Below, in pieces: positions 9,408-19,661 of a DNA stretch of 40,676 nucleotides. This stretch comes from Chthoniobacterales bacterium (GTDB lineage Bacteria; Verrucomicrobiota; Verrucomicrobiia; Chthoniobacterales; UBA10450). The translations under genes and the position numbers were made by a program. Each line of letters starts with the position of its first letter. The stretch's first letter is position 1. The stretch is taken from positions 1-40,676 of the forward strand of contig JAICWQ010000007.1 in assembly GCA_025934755.1 (NCBI GenBank). The letters are read 5' to 3'. Below the pieces are notes generated by a model. It was not told where the DNA came from. It saw nothing but the letters and a program-made list of their open reading frames with translations, and searched no databases.

Positions 9408-9939
9408 GGGAGTTGTTAACAGTGTTACACAATCGCCATAAAGGCGGTTATGAGAGGGAATTGAGCCTTCTTGCCAGGGCATCGCTTTGAAAAACGTGCC
9501 TCGACCTCACGCATCAAAACCTGATTAAAAATGCCAAAATTGCCAAAATACGAGGGGAAACAGCCCTTTCGCGCCCAGGTAGTCAATCCATGTGCACTGG
9601 AACTGACGACTCGTTCATCATTTCGATTTACCGGGGTCAAGGCTTTGCTCATTCTAGGGAATCAAATCTTTCTCGGACATGTTCACATCTTATTCACATG
9701 CGCCTTTTTCTTGTCCCCTGGCGCGGGCTTGAGATTAGAAATCGCGTCGAACAGCGACAAGAAAAAATCTGAACTTTATTTTTATTTGTTGGTCAAAAAA
9801 TTCTTGACTGAAAAAGCAATCCGAGCGTGTGCCGCGAGCAGGAAATTTTGTCATAATGTCACTCGATCACGCGCCCCGGGCGGCGGTATTTTCTTTGCTC
9901 CAACCGGCTGCTAATGTTGTCGTCGCGCCCTAAATCGTC
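9408..9939. other. Candidate replication origin (oriC) region
   Basis: Intergenic region upstream of dnaA with DnaA-box-like TTATTCACA at 9690-9698 and an A/T-rich tract around 9768-9815. Confidence 0.45.
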
Positions 9940-10458
9940 ATGTCGCGCCTCCTGATTTCGGTTCTGTTTCTGTTCCTTGCCGCCGCCATCGCGCGTGGCG
10001 CCGAAGAATTACTGCCACCATTTGGATTTCGCTGGAACGATCCAATGTCTCGCGTCGAAGCGGTGCTGAAAGGCGCGAAAGCAACCATTGTTTCGCGGGA
10101 GAAAAAGGAAAATCGCGAGGTCTGGACAGTGGAAGGCCTGGTCCATCCGGGCTTGAAACGCACCCTCTTTACTTTTAAGGGCGGCGCTCTCTTTGGCGTT
10201 GAGCTCCAATACGAGTATCCCGACTGGTCGATCGAGCGTTACAACGAGCGCATGGGCGAAATCCGTCGTTACTTCGACGCCAAATACGGAACCGGAAAAT
10301 TAGTCTCGCGAACGCGCGATACCGACTCGGATGTCATTCAAACTCTGGTGGGCTATCAATGGACAATCGGCGCGACGATGCTCGAGCTCTTCTATTTCTC
10401 GGCCCAGCACGACCAACTCGTGTTCCGCACGATTTCGGTCGACTACAAAGCGCTGTAA
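9940..10458 (+). CDS. Hypothetical secreted protein
   Basis: Signal-like N-terminus MSRLLISVLFLFLAAAIARGAEE; ordered ORF with strong coding feel. Confidence 0.7.
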   Translation: MSRLLISVLFLFLAAAIARGAEELLPPFGFRWNDPMSRVEAVLKGAKATIVSREKKENREVWTVEGLVHPGLKRTLFTFKGGALFGVELQYEYPDWSIERYNERMGEIRRYFDAKYGTGKLVSRTRDTDSDVIQTLVGYQWTIGATMLELFYFSAQHDQLVFRTISVDYKAL

Positions 10459-10573
10459 GACTGGTGCGTTCCAAATAATCCCTGCCAAAAACCTGGCGGT
10501 TGGGGTGGTTTGCAATGCTCGTCGCGATTTTGATTCGGTACGTTCGGTTCTTCCGACCGCACTGACTCTATCT

Positions 10574-10592
10574 CCTCTCCCTCACGGAGAGG
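10574..10592. repeat. CCTCTCC-CTCAC-GGAGAGG hairpin between convergent genes
   Basis: 7-bp perfect stem, followed by GATTAAGGTGAGG; possible bidirectional terminator or dispersed repeat. Confidence 0.55.
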
Positions 10593-10607
10593 ATTAAGGT
10601 GAGGCAA

Positions 10608-11204
10608 TCAGAGAGTCGTCTCGGCGACAGCCCGTTGCCGATGCTTCAATCCGCGCTGAGTTTCCTTCTGCAGCCGCTTGAGCCTGCTCGATAAACTTAT
10701 CTTTGCTGCGGAGCTCATCCGATCGATGAACAAAATGCCGTTCAGATGATCGACTTCGTGCTGAATAGCGCGCGCCAGGAACCCGGTGGTCTTGATCTCA
10801 ATCGAGTTTCCATCCAAATCCTGTGCGCGCACGACGATGGAAGTTGACCGCGGGATTTCGCCGGTAATTTCGGGGAAACTTAAACACCCTTCCGTGCCGG
10901 TTTCCGTTTCGGCGCTCACATCAACCGTCGGATTGATCAGGATGAGCGGCATCGCGGTCGCTGGATCGACGTCTTGTCCGTTGAACTTCAATGTGCTCGG
11001 CCGGTCCTTCACCTGCGACACATCGAGCACGGTGAGCTGAATCGGCTCCCCGATTTGTTGCGCCGCCAGGCCGACGCCGTTGGCCGTGTGCATGGTTTCG
11101 ATCATGTTTTGAGCAAGTTCGCGAATCCGATCGTTGATCTTTTCAATTTGTGAACCCTTCGCCCGCAGGACCGGGTCACCGTACTGCACGATCTGCAATT
11201 TCAT
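10608..11204 (-). CDS. def: Peptide deformylase
   Basis: GVGLAAQQIGEP, EGCLSFPEI, QHEVDHLNGILFIDRM motifs. Confidence 0.95.
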   Translation of the reverse strand: MKLQIVQYGDPVLRAKGSQIEKINDRIRELAQNMIETMHTANGVGLAAQQIGEPIQLTVLDVSQVKDRPSTLKFNGQDVDPATAMPLILINPTVDVSAETETGTEGCLSFPEITGEIPRSTSIVVRAQDLDGNSIEIKTTGFLARAIQHEVDHLNGILFIDRMSSAAKISLSSRLKRLQKETQRGLKHRQRAVAETTL

Positions 11205-11608
11205 TTTTCGCCGCGAGTAAACGCCGGAAGGTTTTTCACCCCGGCCAGTTTCAGCGCGTCCATCACTTTGACGATGATCCCAAAAGACGCCTTCTTGTCG
11301 GCTTGCAAGGCGAGCGAGGTCCGCCGCGTATCGGGCAACTTCTTCACCGCGCTTTCCAGGTCTTCCACTGCAATCGTCTTCCCATCGAGTTTGATCTCGT
11401 CGTTCGCGCTCACCGTCAAAAGCGCGTGCTCAAGCTCGGCCGGCGCGCTGGTTGCCGTTTTCGATTCCGGCAAATTAATCTGCACTTCCGGCTGGTCCTT
11501 CTTGAAGGTGGTCGAGACAACGAAAAAGATCAGGAGGATGGTCAGGATATCGACCAGAGACACTATGATTATCGACGGCGCTCGTCTCTTACGGACCGCA
11601 AACTTCAT
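11201..11608 (-). CDS. Biopolymer transport protein ExbD/TolR family
   Basis: IIIVSLVDILTILLIFFVVSTTFKKDQPEVQINLPES; overlaps def start by 4 bp. Confidence 0.88.
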   Translation of the reverse strand: MKFAVRKRRAPSIIIVSLVDILTILLIFFVVSTTFKKDQPEVQINLPESKTATSAPAELEHALLTVSANDEIKLDGKTIAVEDLESAVKKLPDTRRTSLALQADKKASFGIIVKVMDALKLAGVKNLPAFTRGEK

Positions 11609-11664
11609 GGATGCACGTGATTCGTGAGTCGAGGTCGATTGATTCGGCAGGCCGGGACCGATTT

Positions 11665-11725
11665 GACGATGCAACGATGCACCGAGTCACCTTGTTTCGA
11701 CATTCGACATTCGTCCTTCGTCATT
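11665..11725. repeat. Two short-period arrays: octamers (GACGATGC AACGATGC ACCGAGTC) and heptamers (TTTCGAC ATTCGAC ATTCGTC CTTCGTC)
   Basis: Read directly; lies between exbB stop and exbD start. Confidence 0.7.
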
Positions 11726-11730
11726 TCCCA

Positions 11731-12450
11731 TCACGCCATCGGCGCAATCTCCGGCGTGGCGGGTTGGGCCGGGGTAATCGGCTCGGCCGGGACTTGCGCC
11801 GGAGCCTTTCGAGTGCCCAGCAAGCGGCCGTAATAACATTTCGACAGCAAATCGGTCACCAGTGATTCCATTTCCACGGAAAGGACTTCGACTTTTTTCG
11901 AAAAATAGACAAATGCGATCAAGCTCGGGACCGCAATCCCCAATCCGAACACGGTACAATTCAACGCTTCGGAAATTCCCCGCGCGATCATCTTCGGATC
12001 GGCCGAGCCGGCGCTGACTCCGAGACTGGCAAACACATGGACCAACCCGGAAACAGTTCCGATCAAACCAATCAAGGGCGCAATGCCGATGATCACTTCG
12101 AGGACGACAAGTCCCCGCTCCAATCGCACCATCTCGTAGCGCGCGCGGGTTTGCACGGCCTCGACATTTTCGGAGCGCGGCCAGCGTAAATGCGCCAGGG
12201 CTACTCGGAGAATGCGGGCCAGCGATGAACTGTCGTGCTGAACTATCCGAAAGAGTCGCTCCGGATTTCCGCCGGGCGGGAGCCGCTCCATCTCGCTTTC
12301 GATGGTGAGGGGCAGGACATTTCTTCCCCGGAGGGCAAGGGTTCGCAAGATGATGACGGTCAAGGAAACGATGGAGCACGCGAGCAATGGCCACATGAAC
12401 ACGCCGCCCTTGGCAAAAAATCCGGTAACAGTTTCAAGCACGTTCGACAT
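11731..12450 (-). CDS. MotA/TolQ/ExbB proton channel family protein
   Basis: GVFMWPLLACSIVSLTVIILRTLAL...LEVIIGIAPLIGLIGTVSGLVHVFASLG...GISEALNCTVFGLGIAVPSLIAFVYF. Confidence 0.9.
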   Translation of the reverse strand: MSNVLETVTGFFAKGGVFMWPLLACSIVSLTVIILRTLALRGRNVLPLTIESEMERLPPGGNPERLFRIVQHDSSSLARILRVALAHLRWPRSENVEAVQTRARYEMVRLERGLVVLEVIIGIAPLIGLIGTVSGLVHVFASLGVSAGSADPKMIARGISEALNCTVFGLGIAVPSLIAFVYFSKKVEVLSVEMESLVTDLLSKCYYGRLLGTRKAPAQVPAEPITPAQPATPEIAPMA

Positions 12451-12462
12451 CTCGCAGCACAG

Positions 12463-13437
12463 TTACCCGTTTGGGAAATTTATAAAGTTAATCTCTTGTT
12501 CCAAACCCTCTGAGGGCAGGGTACTTGCGACTTCCTCAGGGATGGGTGGCAGCTGAATCTCAAGGATAGATTGCAGACACACATTGGCGAAAGCCTCATT
12601 CGAGTTATTTTCTCGCACTTTTAGCGACCCGGGCTTGACTCGCCCGCTGCGATCAACCCAAAAGGTAACGCGCACGGTTCCTATACTCACCAAATCGCCA
12701 CTCTGCGCCATGTAACTGTACCATCGCGAGCCGATGGCGTCGTAGACGAGCTTTTGATACCGGCCAAGTGGTGTGCCGACGGCATTGACGGCGGACGAGC
12801 CACGGTTCGAAATCGATCCGGCCAGCCGCGTCTTTTCTCTTAATGGTTGGTATGACGATGTTGGGGGCTGGGCCTTTTTGGCAACGCTCGGTCGTGGCGT
12901 GGGGGTTGAAGTCAACATCGCGAACTCGTCGGACTTCGAGACCGGGGTTGGTTGGACGGTCGGCTGCGGAGTCGCTTGTTCTTGAGGAGCGACACTGGGT
13001 TGGGGTTGAGCGCCCTGACTGGTCAAGGACGGAGCCTGCGAATTGAAATCAAGCTTCGTTCTTTCACTGCCGTCCTGGGACGGCAACGGCATGCTCCCAG
13101 CCGCCGGTTGCTCGGTCGCTGCAATCGAGTTCGCGTTCGACTCGAAAGTTTTATCTTTCGGCGCCTCGGTTTGTTTCGATTCGTCGTTTGGAACGAACAT
13201 CGTGTTCTTCATCGGCGCAGGCGTCGCAGAGAGATCGACAAAGCTCAGCTCTACCGGTTTGTCATTTTCGGCGACGACCGGCGCATACAAAAGGCCGCCA
13301 TAAACGGCGAGCGCGTAACCGATAACCAGATGAACACAAAGCGCAGCCAAAAGCGCCCAGAACATCTTGCGCATCTCTTGTTTTCGCTCGTCCGCGTCAT
13401 CCGCCGAATGACCAATGATGAACTCCGCCGTGGTCAT
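12463..13437 (-). CDS. TonB family protein (energy transducer-like)
   Basis: Single N-terminal TM, Pro/Thr/Gln-rich middle, C-terminal VRVTFWVDRSGRVKPGSLKVRENNSNEAFANVCLQSILEIQLPPIP. Confidence 0.75.
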   Translation of the reverse strand: MTTAEFIIGHSADDADERKQEMRKMFWALLAALCVHLVIGYALAVYGGLLYAPVVAENDKPVELSFVDLSATPAPMKNTMFVPNDESKQTEAPKDKTFESNANSIAATEQPAAGSMPLPSQDGSERTKLDFNSQAPSLTSQGAQPQPSVAPQEQATPQPTVQPTPVSKSDEFAMLTSTPTPRPSVAKKAQPPTSSYQPLREKTRLAGSISNRGSSAVNAVGTPLGRYQKLVYDAIGSRWYSYMAQSGDLVSIGTVRVTFWVDRSGRVKPGSLKVRENNSNEAFANVCLQSILEIQLPPIPEEVASTLPSEGLEQEINFINFPNG

Positions 13438-13455
13438 GAATTCAGGATCGAAACA

Positions 13456-14352
13456 TTATCGCACCCGCGGGACGGTGACAAACGGCCTGTGCGTCCCTTT
13501 CCTGTTAGTCTTGGCCCTACTTTTCCGCGCGTGATGAAATAAATACTGCTGCGCATAACCACCATGGCTGCCGAAGTATTTCTCTGTGAACGCCCGCAAC
13601 CGCGCGACGTTCAATTTTCGCGCCCGCGGAAAATACTTCTCGCGCAGGACCCGCTCGATCCAGACGTCGATCGGGAACGCGCTTAATCGCTCATAGGCAA
13701 AAAGCATCACACAATTAGCAACCTTCGCACCCACACCCGGGAGATCGCACAAGCGCGCGCGAAGTTCGGTATCGGAGAGTTGGGTCGGACTCTCGAGATC
13801 GACATCTCCCGAGCTGATTTGACGCGCTGTGGCCAGCAGATTTTTCGCCCGATAACCGAGCGCGCATTTGCGCAGCTCCTTCTCCGAACTGGCCGCGATC
13901 CGTTCCGCCGATGGAAATGTGTAGACGACTTCGTTTCTGATTCTTCGTGGTTCGCCAAATCGTTCCCGCAGCTTGTGCGAGATCTGCCGGATATGGGCGA
14001 CCTGTTTCATTGACGAACAAATAAAGCTCGCCAGGCACTCCCATTTTGGCTGCCGAATGATTCGCAAGCCGCGACAAAAATCGCGCGCCGCATTCATCGC
14101 CGGATCGTTTGGAAACGAAGCGCAGATTTCCCTGAGCGGATGGTCGAGGGCGAAATAACGCGCGACCGTGGCACGGGCATCCTGCCCCTGTTCATTATCC
14201 CATCGGCTGGAAGCCGATGCCACTCTTAACAAATCTCCACGCTGCTCCACAAAAACCGCTTGTTCGCCAATCGTTCCCACGAATCCGTCGCCGGACGGTT
14301 CCCAATGAAACACCTGTCCGCAATCGAGGGTCATCGCCAAATCGAAATCCAT
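13456..14352 (-). CDS. 8-oxoguanine DNA glycosylase / HhH-GPD family DNA glycosylase
   Basis: DCGQVFHWEPSGDGFVG, FICSSMKQVAHIRQIS, LCDLPGVGAKVANCVMLFAYERLSAFPIDVWIERVL (HhH-GPD); start uncertain, upstream starts to 14415 possible. Confidence 0.85.
   Translation of the reverse strand: MDFDLAMTLDCGQVFHWEPSGDGFVGTIGEQAVFVEQRGDLLRVASASSRWDNEQGQDARATVARYFALDHPLREICASFPNDPAMNAARDFCRGLRIIRQPKWECLASFICSSMKQVAHIRQISHKLRERFGEPRRIRNEVVYTFPSAERIAASSEKELRKCALGYRAKNLLATARQISSGDVDLESPTQLSDTELRARLCDLPGVGAKVANCVMLFAYERLSAFPIDVWIERVLREKYFPRARKLNVARLRAFTEKYFGSHGGYAQQYLFHHARKSRAKTNRKGTHRPFVTVPRVR
14168..14223. repeat. REP-like double-hairpin element inside the glycosylase CDS
   Basis: GTGGCACGGGCATCCTGCCCCTG...CATCGGCTGGAAGCCGATGCCAC; closely matches 23886-23934. 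Confidence 0.85.
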
Positions 14353-14420
14353 GGTAACGATTTTGGTTGGCTCCACTTGGAAACGTTCAACGCCGGAACC
14401 CTCAACGTCCAACACTCAAT

Positions 14421-14450
14421 ATCTGTGTGAATCTGGGTTCATCTGTGGCT
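14421..14450 (+). repeat. Decamer array ATCTGTGTGA ATCTGGGTTC ATCTGTGGCT
   Basis: Three consecutive 10-mers starting ATCTG, 13 nt before the SSF ATG. Confidence 0.7.
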
Positions 14451-14463
14451 AAGTATCGCCGTC

Positions 14464-16074
14464 ATGGACGCGCGGCTGGCGATCGATAGCGGAGTGCTTC
14501 TGGTTTATTTCGTAGTCATCATTTCCATCGGCCTGTTCATGGGCCGCAAGGAACGCGATCTTGCCGATTTCGCCCTCGGTCGGCGGCAAATCGCGTGGTG
14601 GGCGATTCTCGCGTCGCTCATCGCCGCCGAAACCAGCGCTGGCACATTTTTCGGCACGCCGGGTGAAGGTTTCACCTTTCGCAATTACACCTACTTGCAG
14701 CTGGCCCTCGGCACGATCCTCGCCCGCATCTTGGTCAGCTACATTTTCATCAAGCCCTACTACGACTACAAAGTTTACTCGATTTATGAATATCTGACCG
14801 CTCGCTTCGGTGTCGGCAGCAAGAACGCCGCCTCCGCCGTTTTCCTTTTCACCCGGTTACTCGCATCCGGCGCGCGTTTGTACGTCGCCGCGATCGCCCT
14901 CGCCCTCGGCTACGAAATGATTCGGGGCGTCCGTCCGAATCAAACCGAGACTCTGTTCATCTACATCGGCGCCGTCGTCGTGATTGTCCTTTTGACTGCG
15001 ATTTACACGACCCTTGGTGGAATCAAGGCCGTCATTTGGACCGACGTCATCCAGGCTTCAATTATGATCGGCAGCGCAGTCGTTGCCGTCGGCCTGCTTT
15101 ACTTTTCGATCCCGGGCGGCGGACACGAAATCGCACAGCGTCTCGGCGGTTTTCATCTTTCCGATTTCATCACCACCGGGCTCGATCCGGCCAAAACCGG
15201 TTGGGACAAAATCAAAGGCATGTTCGCGATTGAGTACACAATTTTTGCGGGACTGATCGGTTCGACTTTCATGACCATGTCCACTCACGGAACGGACCAG
15301 GACATGGTCCAACGAATGTTGACCGCTCCCGACGTGCGTCGCAGCCGGCGCTCACTGATCCTGTCGGGTCTCGCCGATATTCCGATCGCCTTCACCTTTC
15401 TCAGCATTGGCGTTTTGCTTTGGGTCTTTTACCAAACCCACAACGATCCCACTCTGCCGAAAACCCCGAACGAAATTTTCTGCCATTACATTCTCTACGA
15501 GATGCCGGTCGGCATTCGCGGTTTGCTTCTCGCCGGAATCTTCGCAACCGCAATGGGTTCGCTTAGCACCGCAATCAACGCCCTGGCAACCAGTTTCACC
15601 CGGGATTGGTACGAGCACTACGTCAATCGCGCAGCGACCCCGGAACAAAGTTTGCGGGCCGTCCGCTGGGCCACCATCGCGTTTTCGGCGCTGATGATCG
15701 TGGTCGCATCAACCACCGCTTACGTCGTCATCGTTTATCCCAACGTGCGCATCATCCCGATCGTGCTCGGAATTTACGGCTACACCTATGGCTCAGTCCT
15801 CGGTATTTTTCTGACCGGCATGCTGACAAAATCAAGGGGCAACAATTTTGGTAACGTGATGGCGATGATCATCGGCTTTATCGTCGTTGCCATCCTGAGC
15901 GGGCTACCGAACAACATTGCCGCTCTTTTTGGAGCCAGGCTCTATGAACAACCCGGCTGGTTGCCCGTCATGGAGTTTCCGTGGTGGATCTGTTTCGGAA
16001 CGATCGTCACCTTTTCTGTGGCGATCCTTTTCCGAAGCGGCCCCCAGCATCAGCCACCGCAGGACGCAAATTAA
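14464..16074 (+). CDS. Sodium:solute symporter (SSF) family transporter
   Basis: RRQIAWWAILASLIAAETSAGTFFGTPGEGF..., TTLGGIKAVIWTDVIQASIM, about 13 hydrophobic segments. Confidence 0.9.
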   Translation: MDARLAIDSGVLLVYFVVIISIGLFMGRKERDLADFALGRRQIAWWAILASLIAAETSAGTFFGTPGEGFTFRNYTYLQLALGTILARILVSYIFIKPYYDYKVYSIYEYLTARFGVGSKNAASAVFLFTRLLASGARLYVAAIALALGYEMIRGVRPNQTETLFIYIGAVVVIVLLTAIYTTLGGIKAVIWTDVIQASIMIGSAVVAVGLLYFSIPGGGHEIAQRLGGFHLSDFITTGLDPAKTGWDKIKGMFAIEYTIFAGLIGSTFMTMSTHGTDQDMVQRMLTAPDVRRSRRSLILSGLADIPIAFTFLSIGVLLWVFYQTHNDPTLPKTPNEIFCHYILYEMPVGIRGLLLAGIFATAMGSLSTAINALATSFTRDWYEHYVNRAATPEQSLRAVRWATIAFSALMIVVASTTAYVVIVYPNVRIIPIVLGIYGYTYGSVLGIFLTGMLTKSRGNNFGNVMAMIIGFIVVAILSGLPNNIAALFGARLYEQPGWLPVMEFPWWICFGTIVTFSVAILFRSGPQHQPPQDAN

Positions 16075-16128
16075 ATGAAAGCCGGCGATTGACCCGGGAG
16101 ATTCCTTTCCTACCAATTATTAAGTCAT

Positions 16129-16449
16129 ATGGCTCACGTCGTCACCGATAAATGCACCGGATGCAAGTTCACGGACTGTGTCGAAGTCTGTCCCGTCACC
16201 TGCTTCTACGAAATGGACAATCAAGTTGTCATTCATCCCGATGAATGCATCGATTGCACCGCCTGCGTGGACGTCTGTCCCGTGCACGCAATTTACGCAG
16301 AGCCAGATCTTCCTGCGGAATTCACCAAGGATATCGAATTCAACGCGGTTGAGGCCAATAAGATCAAGGATGTCAGCGGGGAGCCGATTATGAAAAAGAA
16401 GGACCCGTTGCCCGGCGCCTTGGACAAGAAAAAAGCGCTCGGTTACTGA
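16129..16449 (+). CDS. Ferredoxin, 7Fe/8Fe type (FdxA-like)
   Basis: [28 protein letters not shown]...[21 protein letters not shown]. Confidence 0.92.
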   Translation: MAHVVTDKCTGCKFTDCVEVCPVTCFYEMDNQVVIHPDECIDCTACVDVCPVHAIYAEPDLPAEFTKDIEFNAVEANKIKDVSGEPIMKKKDPLPGALDKKKALGY

Positions 16450-18275
16450 GCCGGCCATTCTGATTCCACTTTCTTGTCGGACGCCGGCTTAATCCCAAGT
16501 TCGCGTAATTGACGGGGATCCACGTCGGCAGGCGATTGAGACATCAGGTCCATCCCGCGATTGTTTTTCGGAAACGCCATTACGTCACGAATTGAATCGG
16601 CGCCGCAAATCAACATCACCAACCGATCGAGGCCCATCGCAATGCCGCCATGAGGCGGCGCACCGAGACGTAACGCCCGCAGCAAATGCCCGAACATGGT
16701 CTGACGCTCTTCTGGACTGATCCCAAGCACCCCGAACATTTTGTCCTGCAACTGCGTTTCGTGAATCCGGATACTGCCGCCGCCGATCTCAACGCCGTTC
16801 AACACGACGTCGTAAGCTTCCGCCCGGACCTCGGACAATTTCGTTTTGTCATCGAGCAGCGCCACATCTTCGACTTTCGGACGAGTGAACGGATGGTGCA
16901 TCGCGTTCCACTTGTTTTCCTCCGCGCTCCAAAGGAGCAACGGAAAATCGTAAACCCACAAGAAATCCCAGTCCGACGTGCGAGCCGCACTGGCATTTGA
17001 CTGGCCTTTAACCGCTGTGCCAAGCAAATCCTGGATCTCTGCCACGCGGAGTCGAATCCGTCCGAGTACTTCGCAGGCGACGTCCCACTTGTCGGCCGCG
17101 AAGAAAATGCAATCGCCTTCTTCGATTTTTAGTTTCGCCTGGAGCGCCGCTTTTTCCGTGTCGGAAAAGAATTTCACGATCGGCGATTTCCATTCGCCGT
17201 TCTCGACCTTGATGAATGCGAGACCTTTCGCGCCAAATGTCTTCGCGATTTCAGTCAACTCGTCCACTTGCCCAATCGTGATTCCGGCGAATCCCTTGGC
17301 GTTGATTGCCTTCACCACGCCACCAGAATCGAGCGCGCCGCGAAAAACTTTGAAACTGCTAGCGCGGAAGTCATCGCTGAGATCGACCAGCTCGATTCCA
17401 AACCGGCGGTCCGGTTTGTCGCTGCCGAATCGGCCGACTGCTTCCCGGTAAGTGAGCCGATCGAACGGTGTCTTAATGTCGATGTTGAGCGTGGCCTTGA
17501 AGATCGCGGCCAGCATTCCTTCGGTCAGCGCGAAAATGTCCTCCGGCTCGACGAAAGAAGCTTCGATGTCGATCTGGGTGAACTCCGGCTGACGGTCGGC
17601 CCGCAAATCTTCGTCACGGAAACATTTCGCGATTTGAAAATATTTCTCCACTCCGGCTACCTGGAGCAGCTGTTTGTATTGCTGAGGGGCCTGAGGCAGA
17701 GCGTAAAATTTTCCCGGCATCAATCGGCTCGGCACCAAAAAATCTCGAGCTCCTTCCGGCGTGCTCTTCGATAAAATCGGGGTCTCGATCTCGAGATAAC
17801 CCTGGGAATCCAAATAATCACGGGTCGCTTTGGCCGCCCGGTGACGGATTCGCAAGTTCCGCGAGAGTTCGGGCCGGCGGAGATCGTAATAACGATACGT
17901 CAGTCGCAAGTCTTCGTTGTGAATGTCGGCATCCATCGGGAACGGGAGATCGTCCGCGCGATTCAAGATTTTCAATTCGGCCGGAATTAGCTCGATGTCC
18001 CCCGTCGCCAGCTTTGGATTTTCCGTTCCCGGTACCCGCGGCGCGACTTTTCCCGAAACTTGAATCACGTCTTCGCTACCCAAACCATGCGCTTGTTTCG
18101 CGAGGGCCGCATTTTCCTCGGGCCGAAAGACGACCTGGGTCAGTCCCTCGCGATCTCGCAAATCGATGAAGATCACCCCGCCATGATCTCGCGAGACGTG
18201 GACCCAACCGGCAAGGGTGGCGTCTTTGCCGATGTCGGTTTTACGAAGTGAATTGCAATCGTGGCTGCGATACAT
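16443..18275 (-). CDS. aspS: Aspartate--tRNA ligase
   Basis: [68 protein letters not shown]; convergent 7-bp overlap with ferredoxin stop. Confidence 0.95.
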   Translation of the reverse strand: MYRSHDCNSLRKTDIGKDATLAGWVHVSRDHGGVIFIDLRDREGLTQVVFRPEENAALAKQAHGLGSEDVIQVSGKVAPRVPGTENPKLATGDIELIPAELKILNRADDLPFPMDADIHNEDLRLTYRYYDLRRPELSRNLRIRHRAAKATRDYLDSQGYLEIETPILSKSTPEGARDFLVPSRLMPGKFYALPQAPQQYKQLLQVAGVEKYFQIAKCFRDEDLRADRQPEFTQIDIEASFVEPEDIFALTEGMLAAIFKATLNIDIKTPFDRLTYREAVGRFGSDKPDRRFGIELVDLSDDFRASSFKVFRGALDSGGVVKAINAKGFAGITIGQVDELTEIAKTFGAKGLAFIKVENGEWKSPIVKFFSDTEKAALQAKLKIEEGDCIFFAADKWDVACEVLGRIRLRVAEIQDLLGTAVKGQSNASAARTSDWDFLWVYDFPLLLWSAEENKWNAMHHPFTRPKVEDVALLDDKTKLSEVRAEAYDVVLNGVEIGGGSIRIHETQLQDKMFGVLGISPEERQTMFGHLLRALRLGAPPHGGIAMGLDRLVMLICGADSIRDVMAFPKNNRGMDLMSQSPADVDPRQLRELGIKPASDKKVESEWPAQ

Positions 18276-18277
18276 GA

Positions 18278-19534
18278 TCAAACCGAGCCGGAGACCCTGA
18301 AGAATTTTGCCACGCTGTCCAGCAGGGCGTCGTTCGGGATCAGCGATTCTTCCCGCGTTGCGAGATTTTTAACCTTCACCTGCGGCCATTCGTCTCCGTA
18401 GAGCAACGCAATTCGGGCCCCGGCGTTTTCCGCGTTTTGAAATTGTTTGCCAACCTTGTCGGCGGTGAGCGGATAATCGACTCGATAACCGCGGTCGCGC
18501 AGTTCCTGAATCTGCTCGAGGGCATCGGAACGGCGCTGTTCCTTGGCGATGACGGCGTAGATGTCGATTCGATTTTGTTCCTTGAGTGCGCGTTCGAGCT
18601 GTTCCCGAGTCGCCGGCCGTTCGCGCAACAATTCGCCGAGAACCACATCTCCCATCGCAAAACCAAGTGCGGGCATGGACACCTCGCCGTCGCTCAATTG
18701 GGCAATCAAATTGTTGTAGCGCCCGCCGCCGGCAATCGCCCGCAGTTTTCCAGCGCGATCGAAAACTTCGAAAACCGTCCCGGTGTAGTAAGCAAGTCCT
18801 CGGACAATTTTGACGTCGATATCGACAAATCCGGCGAGGCCGCGCGCCCCAAGTCCATCCACCAGTCGATCGAGTTTCCCGTTGGAACCGCCCTTGTCGA
18901 AAATCGAGAAAACCGGAGCGGCGAGCGGGCCAAGTTTTTCTTCCGTTTTTTCGCGCGGTTCGCGTCCCGACTTATCGATGATTTGCAAAACTTCCTCCCA
19001 TCGTTCCGTGGGAAGCTCCTGCTCCTGCAAAAAATCCGTCCAGAACTCGCGATCGCTGATTCGAACGACGAAATCCTGTTCGGTCAGACCGAACGAGCGC
19101 AGAATGTCGATGCAAAGCGCGATCAGTTCGATGTCGGCCGCGAAATCGGTTTCGCCCATCATGTCGCAATTCAACTGGTAATGTTCGCGCAGCCGGCCGC
19201 GCTGTTGCTTTTCGTAGCGAAAGAATTGACCGATTGAAAACCACTTCAGCGGTTTTTTGAATGCGCGCTCGTGAGCCGCGACCACCCGGGCGAGGGTTGG
19301 CGTCAGCTCGGGTCGCATCGAAACTTCACGGTCGCCTTTGTCGGTGAAATTAAAAAGCTGATCGACAATTTCGGCGCCGCTTTTTTTGCGGTAAAGATCG
19401 GTCGATTCCAGGACCGGGCCGTCCCACTCCACGAACCCGTACCGGCGCGAGACCTCGCGCCAGCGCGCGAAGATGTAGTTTCGGACCGCACAATCTTCGG
19501 GCAAAAAATCTCGAAAACCTGGGAGTGTCTGCAT
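18278..19534 (-). CDS. hisS: Histidine--tRNA ligase
   Basis: GFRDFLPEDCAVRNYIF, class II motifs, VRGLAYYTGTVFEVFD, IAGGGRYNNLIAQL. Confidence 0.95.
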   Translation of the reverse strand: MQTLPGFRDFLPEDCAVRNYIFARWREVSRRYGFVEWDGPVLESTDLYRKKSGAEIVDQLFNFTDKGDREVSMRPELTPTLARVVAAHERAFKKPLKWFSIGQFFRYEKQQRGRLREHYQLNCDMMGETDFAADIELIALCIDILRSFGLTEQDFVVRISDREFWTDFLQEQELPTERWEEVLQIIDKSGREPREKTEEKLGPLAAPVFSIFDKGGSNGKLDRLVDGLGARGLAGFVDIDVKIVRGLAYYTGTVFEVFDRAGKLRAIAGGGRYNNLIAQLSDGEVSMPALGFAMGDVVLGELLRERPATREQLERALKEQNRIDIYAVIAKEQRRSDALEQIQELRDRGYRVDYPLTADKVGKQFQNAENAGARIALLYGDEWPQVKVKNLATREESLIPNDALLDSVAKFFRVSGSV

Positions 19535-19661
19535 TTTTCAAAAACCGGACAGCCGACTGGGCACGAACCATTTGTGGCGCAGTGGTCGAATAAATCGCCC
19601 CTGCCCGGAGTCAAACTTCTTCACAACAAAGAGCATTGGGTAACCAAAGCAAACAACAACT

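Noticed and set aside
18437-19237. Long + strand ORF (266 aa)
   Set aside because: Antisense to hisS with no recognisable domain.
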